Shown one piece after another: positions 1 to 12,055 of a stretch of DNA of 64,000 nt. The stretch spans positions 57,939,436-58,003,435 of the forward strand of contig CM038232.1 in assembly GCA_021442155.1 (NCBI GenBank). Reading direction: 5' to 3'. This DNA comes from Cymbidium sinense. Lineage: Eukaryota > Streptophyta > Magnoliopsida > Asparagales > Orchidaceae. The notes beneath the pieces are model-generated. The model was given only the letters and a program-made list of their open reading frames with translations. It ran no database searches and was not told the DNA's origin. The position numbers and the translations under genes were made by a program. The number at the start of each line of letters is the position of its first letter. The first letter of the stretch is position 1.

Positions 1-674
1 GCATGAATTTTGTAACAAAAGGGATTTTACACCATATCCAAACACACGTGCGCACACACACACACAGATATATATATATATATATATATATATAAGAGTA
101 TAAGAGAACTATGCAAGTAGGTGAATTTGTTAAAATAGGAAAGTGAGATTATCTAAGACCACATTGAAGCTACTTAAAGCCTCATTTTCTTGGGATGCCC
201 AAACCTATATACTTGCAAGTTCAAATATACATATAAACATATATGAATACAAAGGTGAAATCTTGAAAAATTGTAAACTATTATCTATAAAGACATGAAG
301 AACATATGAGTTTTTATTTAGTTTCATTACTTACAATATGACTTACAAATATAAAGTTTAACTTCAAATCATTTAATTAATGACTTGCATATGATTCTTA
401 GTTAAAAAAAGGAAAAATAATTTGAGATTTACTAATGATAATAGCCACACCATATAGTTTTTTTACATCATGCAATTAAATGCAACATTTTCTTTTAAGT
501 TTAAAACATGGATGTATGATATGATAATTGAAACAAAATAACTAAATACCATCAAATGACATACTTGACTTCATTAAAACCTAAAGATAATCACGTTAAA
601 TAAACACACCTTAAGCCTAATCAAAGCTTCTTTAAGATTTAAGTTTTATATTTAGAATTATTTTATCAAAGTTT
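1..674 (-). repeat. LTR fragment, inverted (LTR0)
   Basis: This stretch resembles the + strand of the inverted LTR near 58650-59650. Shared landmarks, in the same order, are a block on a short tract of fading identity around 'gggatgcccaaacctatata', followed by 'gataatagccacac'. It is therefore part of a Tat/Ogre-like LTR in minus orientation, cut by the window edge on the left. The right border near 674 does not coincide with an LTR end: it jumps inside the LTR into the 3' non-coding part of another element, so it is probably a deletion or rearrangement junction. No coding sequence is seen. Identity is moderate and the exact border could shift by 20-30 bases. Confidence 0.6.
42..94. repeat. 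CA/TA microsatellite
   Basis: A run of CA dinucleotides with a few CG interruptions (about 42-66) passes directly into an uninterrupted AT run (about 67-94). It lies inside the inverted LTR fragment and is absent from the related LTR copies in this window, so it arose or expanded locally. Confidence 0.9.
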
Positions 675-3222
675 TGTTATAGGAGGATGTGAATCCCTGA
701 GCTTTCTTCCTAGGTCGATTATTGCCAACAATGGGCTGGTTGGCGTTCTATCGAGTGACTCACCCGATGAGTACACCACTATTGGAAGATATGAGTTTCT
801 GTGCTTTCTCCTTGAGTTGGACATTGAATACCTATTGAATTTATGACTAGCCATGTCATTTTCTCCAGGGTATTGGATTCAACCCTTAGCGGCCCCATCT
901 CCTGTGGGCACTCTATTTGGATCAAGTCCTTCGTGACCCCATTTAGACACTACCTGGGTTACTTTTGGATTGGATAATCTCCCGTTTCTAGCAGCCATCC
1001 CTGTGGTTGGAAAATTTGTTCAATGGATGCACAAATTTTCCCTTGATTCATAAATTGAGATAGGTCTAGGCTGATATAAGCTCCTTCTTAGTTTGATCCC
1101 TCACAAACTAACAGGGTCCACGATAAAGTAAACAAATGAAATAAATAAACAAAAATTAATTCACCTATGGATTAGGATTCAAGTCCTTAAATTGCCCCTT
1201 CTCCCAAGCATGCATCCTATCTTTAGGCGTGTCGTAACTACCTATAGAATTGCGACTACGAGTTGAGATAAATCCGGTTGATCACCACCTTGTCTTAGTC
1301 GATTCAATCCATTTTGCCATAAATAGGTCACCCCGACAGTCATTCCACTTTGAAAGATATAATACTATAATGCATTCTTTATATCATGATTATGCGAAAG
1401 CGAGAGTCGGGTTTGATTTGTTGCCCAAAGTAACCGATCACCATAGTGATCTTTTCTTATGGAAGATATGAGTCCCTAAGCTTTCTTCCCTTCAATTGAT
1501 CATTGCAAACTGAAAGGCACTCCTTTGGTCGGATAGTTCTCCCATCGGCTGGGAAGATACTCCCTTTAGTTCAATAAATCTGAGATAGGTCTAGGCTTCT
1601 ATAAGCTTCTTCTCAATGTGATCCATCACAAACCAACAGAATCCATCAAAATAAATAAATAAAAAAGAAATCTATCTTGATTATTCTTTGAGTTGATTTA
1701 AGTCCCCGAGTGGCATTCACTTAGTAGTCAGCCATAGGCCGGGTTTGATCTATTTCCCAAAGCAACTGATCACCCTAGTGGTTCCTTGTTTCTAGAAGAT
1801 GTGAGTCCCTATGCTTTCTTCTCAAGACTTTTCCATTGTATATCAAATGGCATTTCCCCTTGGTTGGATAGTCCTACCTTATGGTTGGTAGACTACTTTG
1901 GAAATAAATTTGAGTTGTCCATCCATGCAGTTCATCATAAAAATGGGATCCATCATAATCAAAATAAACAAATCTAAAATGAAATTATCATCTATTCTTG
2001 AGTTGATCTAAGTCCCTGGCATTCACTCAATCATCTAGGTCGGTGTGATTTGCCCAAAGCAATGATCATCCCAATGGTTTTGATCCTAGAAGATGTGAGT
2101 TCCCATTGCCTTAAGACTTGACCATTGTCAAAAGACATTTCTCCTTGGTTGGATAGTCCTACCTTGGTTGGTAGACTACTCCTTTGAATTGGTGAGTTAG
2201 GTCTCTTCCACTCATGCGGTTCATCGCAAACCTATGGGATCCATCATAATCAAAATAAACAAATCTAAAAAAAGAAAGTATTCTTGACTATTCTTGAGTT
2301 GATCTAAGTCCCCAGTGACATTCACTCAATAGTCAGCCCTAGGTCAGGTGTGATTTGTTGCCCAAAGCAACTGATCATCCCAATGGTTCCTTATTCCTAG
2401 AAGATATGAGTCCCCGTGCCTTCTTCTTAATAGACTTGACCATTATGTACCAAAAGGAATTTCTCCTTGGTTGGATAGTCCTACCTTGTATTTGGTAGAC
2501 TACTCCCTTTGAATTATTAAATCTGAGTTAGGTCTAGGCTTCCATGGCCCCTACTCAGTGCGGTTCATCGCAAACCTATGGGATCCATCATAATCAAAAT
2601 AAATAAATCTAAAAATGAAATCAATAAATCAATAATGACTATCTTTGAGTTGATCTAAGTCCCCTAGTGGCATTCACTCAATAATTAGCCTTAAGTTGGG
2701 TTCAATGCATTGTCAATAGATTACCCCAGCGGTTTCTACTTTAGAGGGATGTAAGTCTACGCTTTCCTCCTAGTACTTAGCATAGAAAGGACATCCCTTT
2801 GGTTGGCTAGTACTATTTGCTTAGTAGACTACCCTTGGATTACATTAGGTCTTAGCCTCCATGGCTCCTATTCCCACGCAAACCAATTGAATTCATCCTA
2901 AAAATTCAAACTTAATAAAATTGAAACAAATTCAACCCTCTCCCCTAGTGGAGATCTCTCCCTAGTGAGATTCAAATCAAATCCAATCTTTCATCTCCTT
3001 GTAGATGACTTGAACTTGCTTCCCTAGTGGAAGGTTCACACTCTATCCTTTAGTGGATTTCTTCCCTCTCTGTTATGACTTGGACATAAGTAGAGCCACA
3101 TTGCACTAAGCTCTGATTCTTTCTTTTCCATTGGGGATTATTTGTTAGTGCTTGTGATCTTTTGGTGTTGATCATTTTGTCACAACATACGTGGTGTTCC
3201 TTGTCAATCGGACCTCACCCTT
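675..3222 (+). repeat. 3' non-coding internal region of element C with ~300-bp tandem repeats
   Basis: The block matches the stretch just upstream of LTR3 (31970-32573), for example 'gactagccatgtcat' and 'cactctatttggatcaag', and ends at an LTR start. It is therefore the spacer between integrase and 3' LTR of an element of B's family, called C here, whose coding part lies left of the window or is lost. It contains degenerate tandem units that each carry 'gaagatgtgagtccc', then 'ttggttggatagtcctacc', then 'gggatccatcataatcaaa'. The first landmark recurs near 1462, 1795, 2090, 2400 and 2738, a period of about 295-340. The short open frames here (1250-1471, 1786-1977) are not conserved and I do not call them genes. 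Such tandem repeats are common in this position in Tat/Ogre elements. Confidence 0.75.
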
Positions 3223-4439
3223 TGTTGACCTCATTTTTAGAATATGCTCTCAACACCTCCATCTTAGGCATAGAATTCCTCTTAAAATTTAAGAGTTCCT
3301 TAGTCTTAAGACACATCTAATGATTAGGTGGACACTCCCTTAGCCCTAGAAGACTTAGAAGAGTTAGCCATAGGAATAGGTCATGTTTTAGGGTTGTTAG
3401 GAAAATTCGCTACCCTTTAACTTAAACCATTCCTCACTTTCCTTGTTTCAAGTCAAACTCCAAATCAATTCTATTTGATATTCTCCTAACTCAAATCAAT
3501 TCCATGATTTAATTCCATGATTGAGATCCATGATTGAAATCCATGATTGAAACCCATGATCAAAATTTATCAAAAATTCCTAAGTTCAAATTTCCTAAGT
3601 CCTTAACCCTTTCTTAAGGACTTAGCCAAAATTATGATCAAAACCTATTCAAATCATTGCGATTGTCTCATGATCCATTTATATCCTCATTTATATTCAC
3701 ATTTATAAATGAAATATAAATTCAAACCCATCAAATCAAAATCAAAATTCTAAATCAGTTCATGAAAATTTTCTTAAGTCCCTTTAATTTTCCATTAAAA
3801 GACTTAGCCAAAATCAATTCTAAACTTTGATCAAACCTATTCAAACTCATGGGATTTTCTCAAAACTTATTTTTATTCTCATTTATATTCTCACATATAA
3901 ATAAAATATGAATATAAATCTATCAAATCCAACTCAAAAATTAAATTTCAAATTAAAAATTCTCTTAAATCTTTTAAATTCTCTTTAATGGATTTAACCC
4001 AAATCATGATTAAATCACTTCAAATTCTTGAAATTTTTCTTGATCAATTTATATTCTCATTTATATTTAGATATAAAAATGAAATATAAATTCAAACAAT
4101 CAAAACCAACTCCAAAAATCAAACTCAAATCAACTCAAAATCAAATCTAAGCCTTTCAAGTCAGAATCCTGAACTTAGCCAAATCACTTTCAAATCAAGC
4201 CAAATCCTTGATTTCCTCTCATGGTTCAATCAATCCTACAATAATGAGCTCATATAGAAATCCAAACCTCAATCAAACAATCAAAACCCAAATAAAAAAT
4301 CAAACCCAAGACCCTTTCATATTCTTCCTTTGAATATGAAATTTTCAAATGGATCAAAATCCATTTGACTTCAAACCACTTGTAAATGGATTTATATTTC
4401 AATCATAAGTCCATATACAAGATCAATCAACTTTAAATC

Positions 4440-5540
4440 AAGCTTTGACCAAGCCATTTGACCCACTTAGGCTCACTTGACCCAAAGTGACCTAAAGTAC
4501 CTTTATGAGCCAACTTTGATCCTAACCAAATTGGATTGAACCAAACTCCTACCTCTCATCATGATCAACAATCATCATGGGATGATCAATCAATCAAATT
4601 GGGTCAAACCAAGAAACCTTGACCAAGTCAACACTTAACCTAAAATGAAACCTAACATAGCCAAAATCCACTATAGGCCAAATTGATTGAAACCATTGAC
4701 TCAAGTTCACTCATGACCTATGTTTGAACTTTACCAAGCCAACATTTGAGCCTAACCTAGCCCAATTGGCTACTGTTGACCCATTTTTTGACCTAAAGTG
4801 TCAAAATATGTCAAAAATTGATCTAAGCCAAATTGATTGAAACCAATGGGTCAAGTCCGTCCTAAATCACTTATGGAACTTGAACAAATCCTCAATTGGC
4901 CAACTAGACCTAACCTAGCCCAATTGACCTTAGACCCAACATGACCTAAAGGGGTCATGTTGAGCCAAAATTGAACTTAACCTAAATTGATTTGAAACAA
5001 AGATACCAATCCTTCATATGACTAACCTAACTTAAACCTACCCTGACCTCCCAAATAGTCAAATGGATAAAATAGGTCAACTTGACCCATTTGACCTAAA
5101 TGAAGTCATATGACAAAACCAAATATATACCAAATTGAACCAAACCAAAGGCACCAAAATATTTCAAATGGTCATATGAACTGACTTTTGGTTTGACCCA
5201 ATTTGGCCAATTGGTCAAGTTGACCCATTTTGACCTAAATTGGTCAACATGATCCAAACCCTATCAAATAGATTCCAAATCAAATGAAACTTGGCCAAAC
5301 CTATTTTCTCAACATACTGAACATACCCAAAGTGCAAAAATAACAAAATGACCATTCTACCTCTAGGCTATAGAACAAATTTTAGTCTAGCCCATGGGTA
5401 TTTTGGTTATACCCTTTTCACAATCACTTGAGGCTTTCCTAAAAGTTCAAGGGGACTTAGGGATGAGTGGTGCACCAACGCAATGGGTTTGGGTTAGCCC
5501 ATTTGACCTATGGACCAAACCTGACCCTATGGCTTGAAAT
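4440..5540 (+). promoter_or_regulatory. W-box-like TTGACC/GGTCAA repeat zone in LTR1
   Basis: About 23 TTGAC or GTCAA cores occur in 1.1 kb, many arranged as near-palindromes such as TTGACCCAATTTGGCCAA. Longer degenerate units recur at roughly 150-bp spacing, each with 'gccaaattgattgaaacc' and a 'ttgacccattttgacctaaa' type block. TTGAC is the core bound by plant WRKY factors; binding here is inference. Matching zones lie in LTR2 (about 14040-14930), LTR3 (about 33960-34730), LTR4 (about 45360-45990) and LTR5 (about 54980-55930). Confidence 0.5.
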
Positions 5541-8500
5541 TGAGTTTACAAATTCCCTCTTAAGCTCAATTTCAACACATGGGAAGTTGGCATTCCACTA
5601 AAGGGATCAAACTGACCATGTGCACACTCAAAACAACCTAAACAACCTCCCTAATCTAGTTAATTGGATCAAAATGACAAGCTATGCTTGTGAGCCATGG
5701 GAGATATACTCCCCCTAATTCAATAAAAATTCACTTCACTCACACTAGATTAGAGCCTAGGAACCTTTAGAAATCATCAGAGAGCTTTCCCAAGGTCTTG
5801 AGAGAGGATTAGAATTCTTCCTTCTCGGTTTTGCATTGTGCAAAAATAGGGGAGGTGGAGTGATTAGGAAACTTCCTCTACACTTGATCTCATCCAAATT
5901 CCTTCTACATTCTTCATCTAAGGACCAATTAGAGTGCACAAGCATCCATTTGAGTTCTCACAGCAAGGAAAGCCTCAATTAGATCAAAGCCACAAGGGAG
6001 ATCAAGTGGTGTTGTCCATAGGAAGATCCACTCAACCCCAAGGCTTGAAACTTCAATGGGCTTCTCTCCAGTTACCTCACTCCTCGGGTCGGTGATCACC
6101 TCGAGGTATGTAATTTTTCACTTAGCATAGGTGTTGGTCCTTTGTGAAAGAAATTTTGCATGAGAAATCAACCTTGGATAGGTGGTAATTATAGATGGTG
6201 TGTGAATCTTGTATGATTCCATGTTATATCGTGTTTGGATCTCCCCTTGATCATGGATGATCTCCATAATACTTGGAAGAACTTGGCATCTCATCCATCC
6301 ATCCACATTTTAGATGGACTAGATTATTTGGAACATTTTATAAATCCTTTATCTATTTTAAGGGTGAATTATCCCAATCTTAATCGGACGGTGATATTAG
6401 TACCGCCTCCGCTTTGTGAGGTGACAACTTAAGTTGTCCCCTCACGACGTGACGCATGTAAAGCACACTGACCACCGCCACCACGCATTGAGCCGTTAGA
6501 AGATATTAAGCAAGGATTAGTTAAGGGTATTAATTAATTCCTAATTAATTCAGAAAACTTCTAAAATTATTAACTCTTCATAGAAAAATCAAAAAAATAA
6601 AAGGAAAAATGCCATGGAAAGATAATTTCATCTAGAATATTTTAAAATGATTTCAAAGTATTTTCAATTCTTTTCTGAATTTGGGTTTCAAATATTAATT
6701 AGCTAATTATCCTTTAATTAGTTTATCAATTAATCTCAAACTTAGGTTCATTTTAGGGGATGACCTGCCTCCCCCTTTTTCTTGAGATTTATTGAGGGCT
6801 CAATTGAGAAATTATTTCATTCCTACCCTCCCTTCATAATTAAGGTATAAGATGTGATTAGTGGATTTACCCTTGATTAAGTTTGATTAAGGTCAGATCT
6901 AGTGAGTAGGGGTTTTATGGAATAATTTTGGGGCATTTTCCCTTAAGCTATTCCCTAAACCCCTTTTCTTTTCTTAATCCCCTCTTAATTAATTCATTAA
7001 TTATCCCATTAATCAATTTTCAAAATTCTAAAAAGTTTCAGAACTTAATTAATCTACTTTGGGAAGATACTTAGGTGTTTAATAGCCTAGATCTAATTAA
7101 GGAAATTAAAACCCCTTTTGTAAGTATGAAAGGGTGTTTTAAAGTACTTAAGCTAAACCACTTAGTTTAATTAACTTTTAATTGTGAGTCAAATTGCATT
7201 AGACCTTTTTCATCATTAGGTGCATTGCAAATTTAAATACCTTGTGGGTTTTATGTCATCTCATTAAATCATAATTACTTAGTTAATTTTTCTAAGGTGG
7301 TGTAGGTGAGGGTTAATTAAGCCACTTAATTCATACATTAACCTATTCAATGCTTAAAATGGATTTAATTATCTAAAAATTAAACAAAAATACAAAACAC
7401 ATGTGAGAATGGGTTAGGAAAAGCATACTCATCTCACCTTTTCAAAATTAAATCAAACTTCAAACTAAACAAAAATTATTTTGAAATTCACTTTGATTTA
7501 TTCTAAATTTTTTTATTCCTTAAGAATGTCTTTAGGAATTATGTAAAGTGAGTTTGTTTACATGCTTTTTTTAGATATTTCCCAACATGTTATGTATGCC
7601 ATGTGATTTGTGCATTCATAATTTCATGTTTTAAATTTTAAAATGAAAATTATTTATTTTATGTCAAATGTGCATGTGTTGGCTAAAGTAAAATATGAGT
7701 GGCTATTATCACTACTAAATCCAAAATATTTTCAAAACTTATAAATGAAATATCAAATATGAAAGTGTTCTATTCATATCTTAATTATAAGCTTGCATGT
7801 GAAGTATTATAAAGATATGCTTAGTGTAGGTTTTCTTTCTTTCCTATGTTAGCATAGTTTTGAATAGGAGTTAGTAAAATGTAGGGTTCATTTGAAAAGA
7901 ACCCAACAGTTACTTAATCTCATACCCTATTCATCCCTATGCTATCACTTAAGAAATTTTACCTATACTTGCATAATAAATTCATAAACAAAAGCAAATC
8001 CATTAAACAACTTTGATATTCCTTTTTCATTTCATTTCTTTTATATACATGTTTGTACTTAAGAAAGTGGTATATTAGTCTGACAACCTGGTTGTGGTTT
8101 AAGTTCTAAGTAGCCTTGTATCTTACACCTTTGGTTAACAATGACGTTGTACTCACTTATGCCTTTCTTACTTTCATGTATGTATGTAAAATTTTGGATA
8201 AGGAAAACCCTTTTCGCTTAAGAAAAATCATGCAACTTCTAAATTTTCTTAAATGGATTACTTAGCATGCATTTAAAGTGTGTTAATTACTCATTTGCAT
8301 GTATAGATATGCTTAGGGTCCATCCATATGCATGTTATATATGTTGGAAAAGAAATGAAGTAATGTGTGTTATGTGAATTTTGATTCATTTTATTTAATC
8401 TTAAAATGCCTTTCTTTTTGAATAGGTTTGTTTAGAGTTTATCTAAACATAGGATTGATTAAAACATATAATCAAAACATTCACCTAAATGAAACTAAAA

Positions 8501-9200
8501 TATGAACCTACTTTAGAAATTACTTAGGATTAGGGAAGGAAAAAAAAGTTCTCTTCGCTTTCCCTCTTTTTATAACTTAGTAATTAATTGTAGGCTTCAC
8601 TTAAACCAAATTAAAACATGAAATATATAAACCCAAAATACTTAAACAACTTAAATAAAAACCTCCTCTAAGTTGAACATGTCCTTCACACATAGAAAAT
8701 TTAAACATAAAGTCCTAAGTTAAGCATACCACACAACCTTCAAAGACACATTAGCTAAGTCACCACTTCTAGCTTTAGTCTTGCATGGTTTGATGTTATG
8801 TTTTTTTATGATATATATTTTTGACTAATGGTGTATGCTCATAATGAATGGAAGTCTTAGTCTAACTATTCTTTTCTAGAGGGATTGTGCTAAAGGGCTA
8901 ATAAATAAAAAAAAAAATGCTGCTGCTTATACCTAAGATAATCCATAGGCCAAGTGGACTTAGTCACCCATGTGTGGGGTGATAAGTCCAATATACATAC
9001 TTGGGATTTGTGTGGTGTGATTTAACTAACATTTATTTTGTAGGTGTTAGTTAGATTTCTACTTTCCCCTTTTTATGTAAAAATTTGTATAAGTAGGATT
9101 TTGGAATGATTTGTTATGAAATTAGGATGAATATTAGTCGTAAGATCTTATCTTATATATCATGTGAAGCCTTGGATCATCCACCTTCCAACCATCCAAA

Positions 9201-9280
9201 GGAGGAACCAAAGAAGAAGAAGAAAGAAGAAGTAGAAGAAAGAAGAAAGAAGAAAGAAGAAAGAAGAATAAAGCTTGAAG
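9201..9280 (+). repeat. GAA-rich purine tract in LTR1
   Basis: A nearly pure A/G run of GAA and GAAA words is followed by 'ataaagcttgaag'. Equivalent tracts occur in LTR2 (about 18870-18935), LTR3 (about 38626-38687) and, shorter, LTR4 (about 49681-49720). The open frames over it (for example a poly-Phe/Leu/Ser frame on the minus strand) are by-products of low complexity. Confidence 0.75.
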
Positions 9281-10801
9281 ACCCCCATAACAATGAATTC
9301 CTTTGCTTAAATTGTAATTCAATTCATTTGTAATCCAGTTGTAGGAGAGCTCATTCTACATTTGATATTTTTGCGATGGTGATCACAAATGCCATTTATT
9401 CTTTTGATTAGCTTTATAAATTGTTTGATGATTTATATTTTGCATTAAGTGGCAAAATTTTCTAGTTTCTTTCTTTCTTTATGTATGTGATGTGGATTAG
9501 GCTCTTAGGGAAAAATAAATCTTTTACCTAACTTAATAATTCAAATTAAAATTAAACAACTCATAACCTCACCTAAAGTTTAGGATTAAAATCAAGATAA
9601 AAGATTTAGCAACCCCTTAGCTAGATGAGTATTTCTTTATAATATCATGCACAAATACATCTTTTTTCACTCTTGATTGGAGGGCATTCACCTTTTCCAG
9701 AAAAATTTTGATAAGGGTCGTGGTGGAAACTCACCTCCTACCTTCTCACTGATTTTGGCCAATAATTGTATTTCTCATGCATTAGCCATAAAAAATCAAT
9801 TATCCTGAGTTAAAATGATTGTCCAAAAATAATAATAAAATGAAATTTGAATTGCAATATATTTAGGTCATTTGAAGCATGCCCTTTACATGATCTAGCC
9901 TCTTTAGGGAGTGAGTTTAAGGACTTAGTATCTTTCTAAATAATAATACCTGCTATCTTGCATAAGCATAAAGACTTGCCTACATGTATTTAAAATCAGA
10001 GGAGTTAGTTGGTGGCCACCCAGGTGGTTGTAAGTCCAAGCGTGGCATGTCTCAGTGGAGGCAAACCCACATTTTTTGCCTTAGATTTAGGTTGTTCTTC
10101 CGACCCTCATCAAAGCTCCTTAGATTTAAGTTTTGAGGTTGCATTCCCCTTTATGGCCAATAAGCATAATTCCTCACCTCTTAGGCATTTCCTTAATCTT
10201 GTGTTACAGAATCTTAAGTCCTAAAATTCTAATGAAAAATGCGACTCAAATAAATTAAATCAATTTCCAAAATGTAAAGCCCAATTTTAGGATAGTTTGA
10301 GATGCTCGCTAGGTTTCCTAGCACCGTGAGCATCTCCTACTTATTCTCATTTTGGATCTAATCCCTCCCTCCTTTGATCAATCCCATTTGATCTTCAAAA
10401 ACATAAACTAATCAATTGATAGTCCTTCTTATTGAAATCTTCAGAGACAACGATCATTTACCTTAATCGAGAGTTTTCCTAAGGGATCTTGTCCCTACTT
10501 ATGTAATTAACTATGGGGCTTGCCTGTAGGAACTTAATGAACCCCATTTAAAATAAACTTTATTTTATTTTTTCATGTAAAGTAGGGAAGAATCTGGTAC
10601 ATATGCACCCATCATCCTTAGAGTCCTGGTGATTGGTTCCATTAAAGAGTGACTTTATCTCTTCGAGATAGTACACTATACCTTGATGACATCCATCAAA
10701 TAAGTACATCTGGATTTGGTGTCTTTAAGATGAATTTTATAAATTCTTTTCTTTCTTTTCTCCATAGATTTGAAAGGACCTAATAGGATTTATTCACCAT
10801 A

Positions 10802-12055
10802 GTCCTGCAAAGCATGTGTATCCATGTATTTTATGATTAGCATCGATAGAACCCTTTAACTCCACTTTTCCAAAATAGGTTTTGGAGTTAATGAAGAATG
10901 TACAACCACAAAGATTTAGAGGTTTTATAAAGGAGCAACATCCCCAAGTCAAGAAGTTGATGTAGAACTTGAGGATGATTCATATAAAGAATTAATAGCA
11001 TTGCCTTTTGACTGTTAATCACCCTATGTTCATAATTTAGCAAAGAAAGGTTTAATTCTACATATATGGTCTAAGCATAAGTCAAAATACTTTGAAAGGC
11101 TTTGGAAAAACAAATGCAAAAGCTCTCAATCAAGATAAGATCTATGCTTCAAATAAATAGTGATAATGATGATTGCTGGTCATCAATCATTTGTAATCCA
11201 ATAGATTCTTTTCAAATCACATTAACTCATATGAGGAGGCGTACATAGAAACTTCAGATGTTTGAGATGATTTCCAAGTCAAAAATGCACCATCATAATT
11301 TGAAGAAGAATTCAAATCAACCATTGATGAACTCAAAGAAATTAACTTGGGAACTGAAGACAATCCATATTTACATATTCCTTTTTAAATGAAACTAAAA
11401 CCAATGACTTAGTCTACTCCCAAGTTTAAGGATTTGGGAGTTATGAAAAAAATGCCTCGATTAGCTTATGATGTAGTGGTTCATAAGCTAGCGATACAAC
11501 CTTACGCTAACCCTATCAAGCAAACTTCTAGATGCATGCGAATAGACATTAAACAACATGTCATTTCTGAAGTCAAGAAATTAATCAATGTCAGTTTCAT
11601 CTAGGAGGAAAAATACCCCATCTAGTTGGCTAGTGTCATCCATATCAAGAAGAAGAATGGCCAAATTTGCATATGCGTCAATTTTAGGGATCTAAATAAG
11701 GCATATCCAAAAGATGAATTTCCACTACCAATACCAGAGCTAATGGTGGACATTGCCTCATCTCATGTAGTCTTCTATTTCATGGATGGTTCATCTCGAT
11801 ATAACCAAATAAAGATGGCCCTCAAAGATGAGAAAAATATTGCTTTCAGAACCCCGATCAGAATTTATTGCTATATGGTCATACCTTTCGTCCTTAAAAA
11901 TGTCGGTGCCACATACCAGCAGGTCATGACTCAAATCTTCGACAAACTCGTTCATCACAAAGTCAAATGCTACATCGATGATCTCATGGTCAAAGGCAAA
12001 GAAAAGGAAGACCATATCTTTGACTTGAGAGTAGTTTTCGAGTGGTTAGAATAAT
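10802..12055 (+). pseudogene. pol: Element A: pro-RT linker and reverse transcriptase, first half (Ty3/gypsy Tat/Ogre type)
   Basis: This is a decayed retrotransposon polyprotein. The first 650 bases match the linker before RT in element B (27840-28240), including the acidic stretch near 10960-10980 and an LGTEDNP-like motif near 11348. RT then runs to 12050. Landmarks are HKLAIQPYANP near 11480, KKKNGQICICVNFRDLN (11647-11697), FMDGSSRYNQI with the first catalytic Asp (about 11779-11811), and the catalytic Y-I-D-D (11971-11982). Within this frame a Trp codon became TAG at 11623 and an Arg-like codon became TAG at 11602. The frame 11626-12054 is open only because it falls between stops. Coding is cut at 12055 by element B; the rest resumes at 40277. 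Element A's gag, leader and 5' LTR are not in the window. Confidence 0.9.
12051..12055 (+). other. Target site duplication, left copy (ATAAT) of element B
   Basis: ATAAT precedes the first base of LTR2 and recurs at 40272-40276 just after LTR3. If B and one copy are skipped, the reading frame of A's reverse transcriptase passes from the left part to the right part without a shift. Confidence 0.85.

Larger units (their letters stand above)
3223..10801 (+). repeat. LTR1, 7.6-kb LTR (3' LTR of element C)
   Basis: The LTR starts TGTTGACC at 3223 and ends near CACCATA at 10801. It aligns along its whole length with LTR2 and LTR3 of element B; for example 'cactttgatttattctaaa' and 'agtccaatatacatgctt'-like blocks recur in order. 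The left neighbour is a 3' internal region, so this is a 3' LTR. The right neighbour (10802 on) has no primer binding site and is the pro-RT part of another element, as expected if C was inserted there. Sub-regions in order are an AT-rich part with many 'aaatcaaa' words (3460-4440), a TTGACC palindrome zone (about 4440-5540), a short CpG-containing islet (about 6385-6490), an AT-rich part and a GAA tract (9201-9280). It has no long open frame. Confidence 0.88.

Noticed and set aside
9106..9333. Lysine/glutamate-rich open frame on + and Phe/Leu/Ser-rich frame on - (also 18798-19049 and 38580-38777)
   Set aside because: Both are produced by the GAA purine tract of the LTRs, are not framed consistently between copies, and have no domain.
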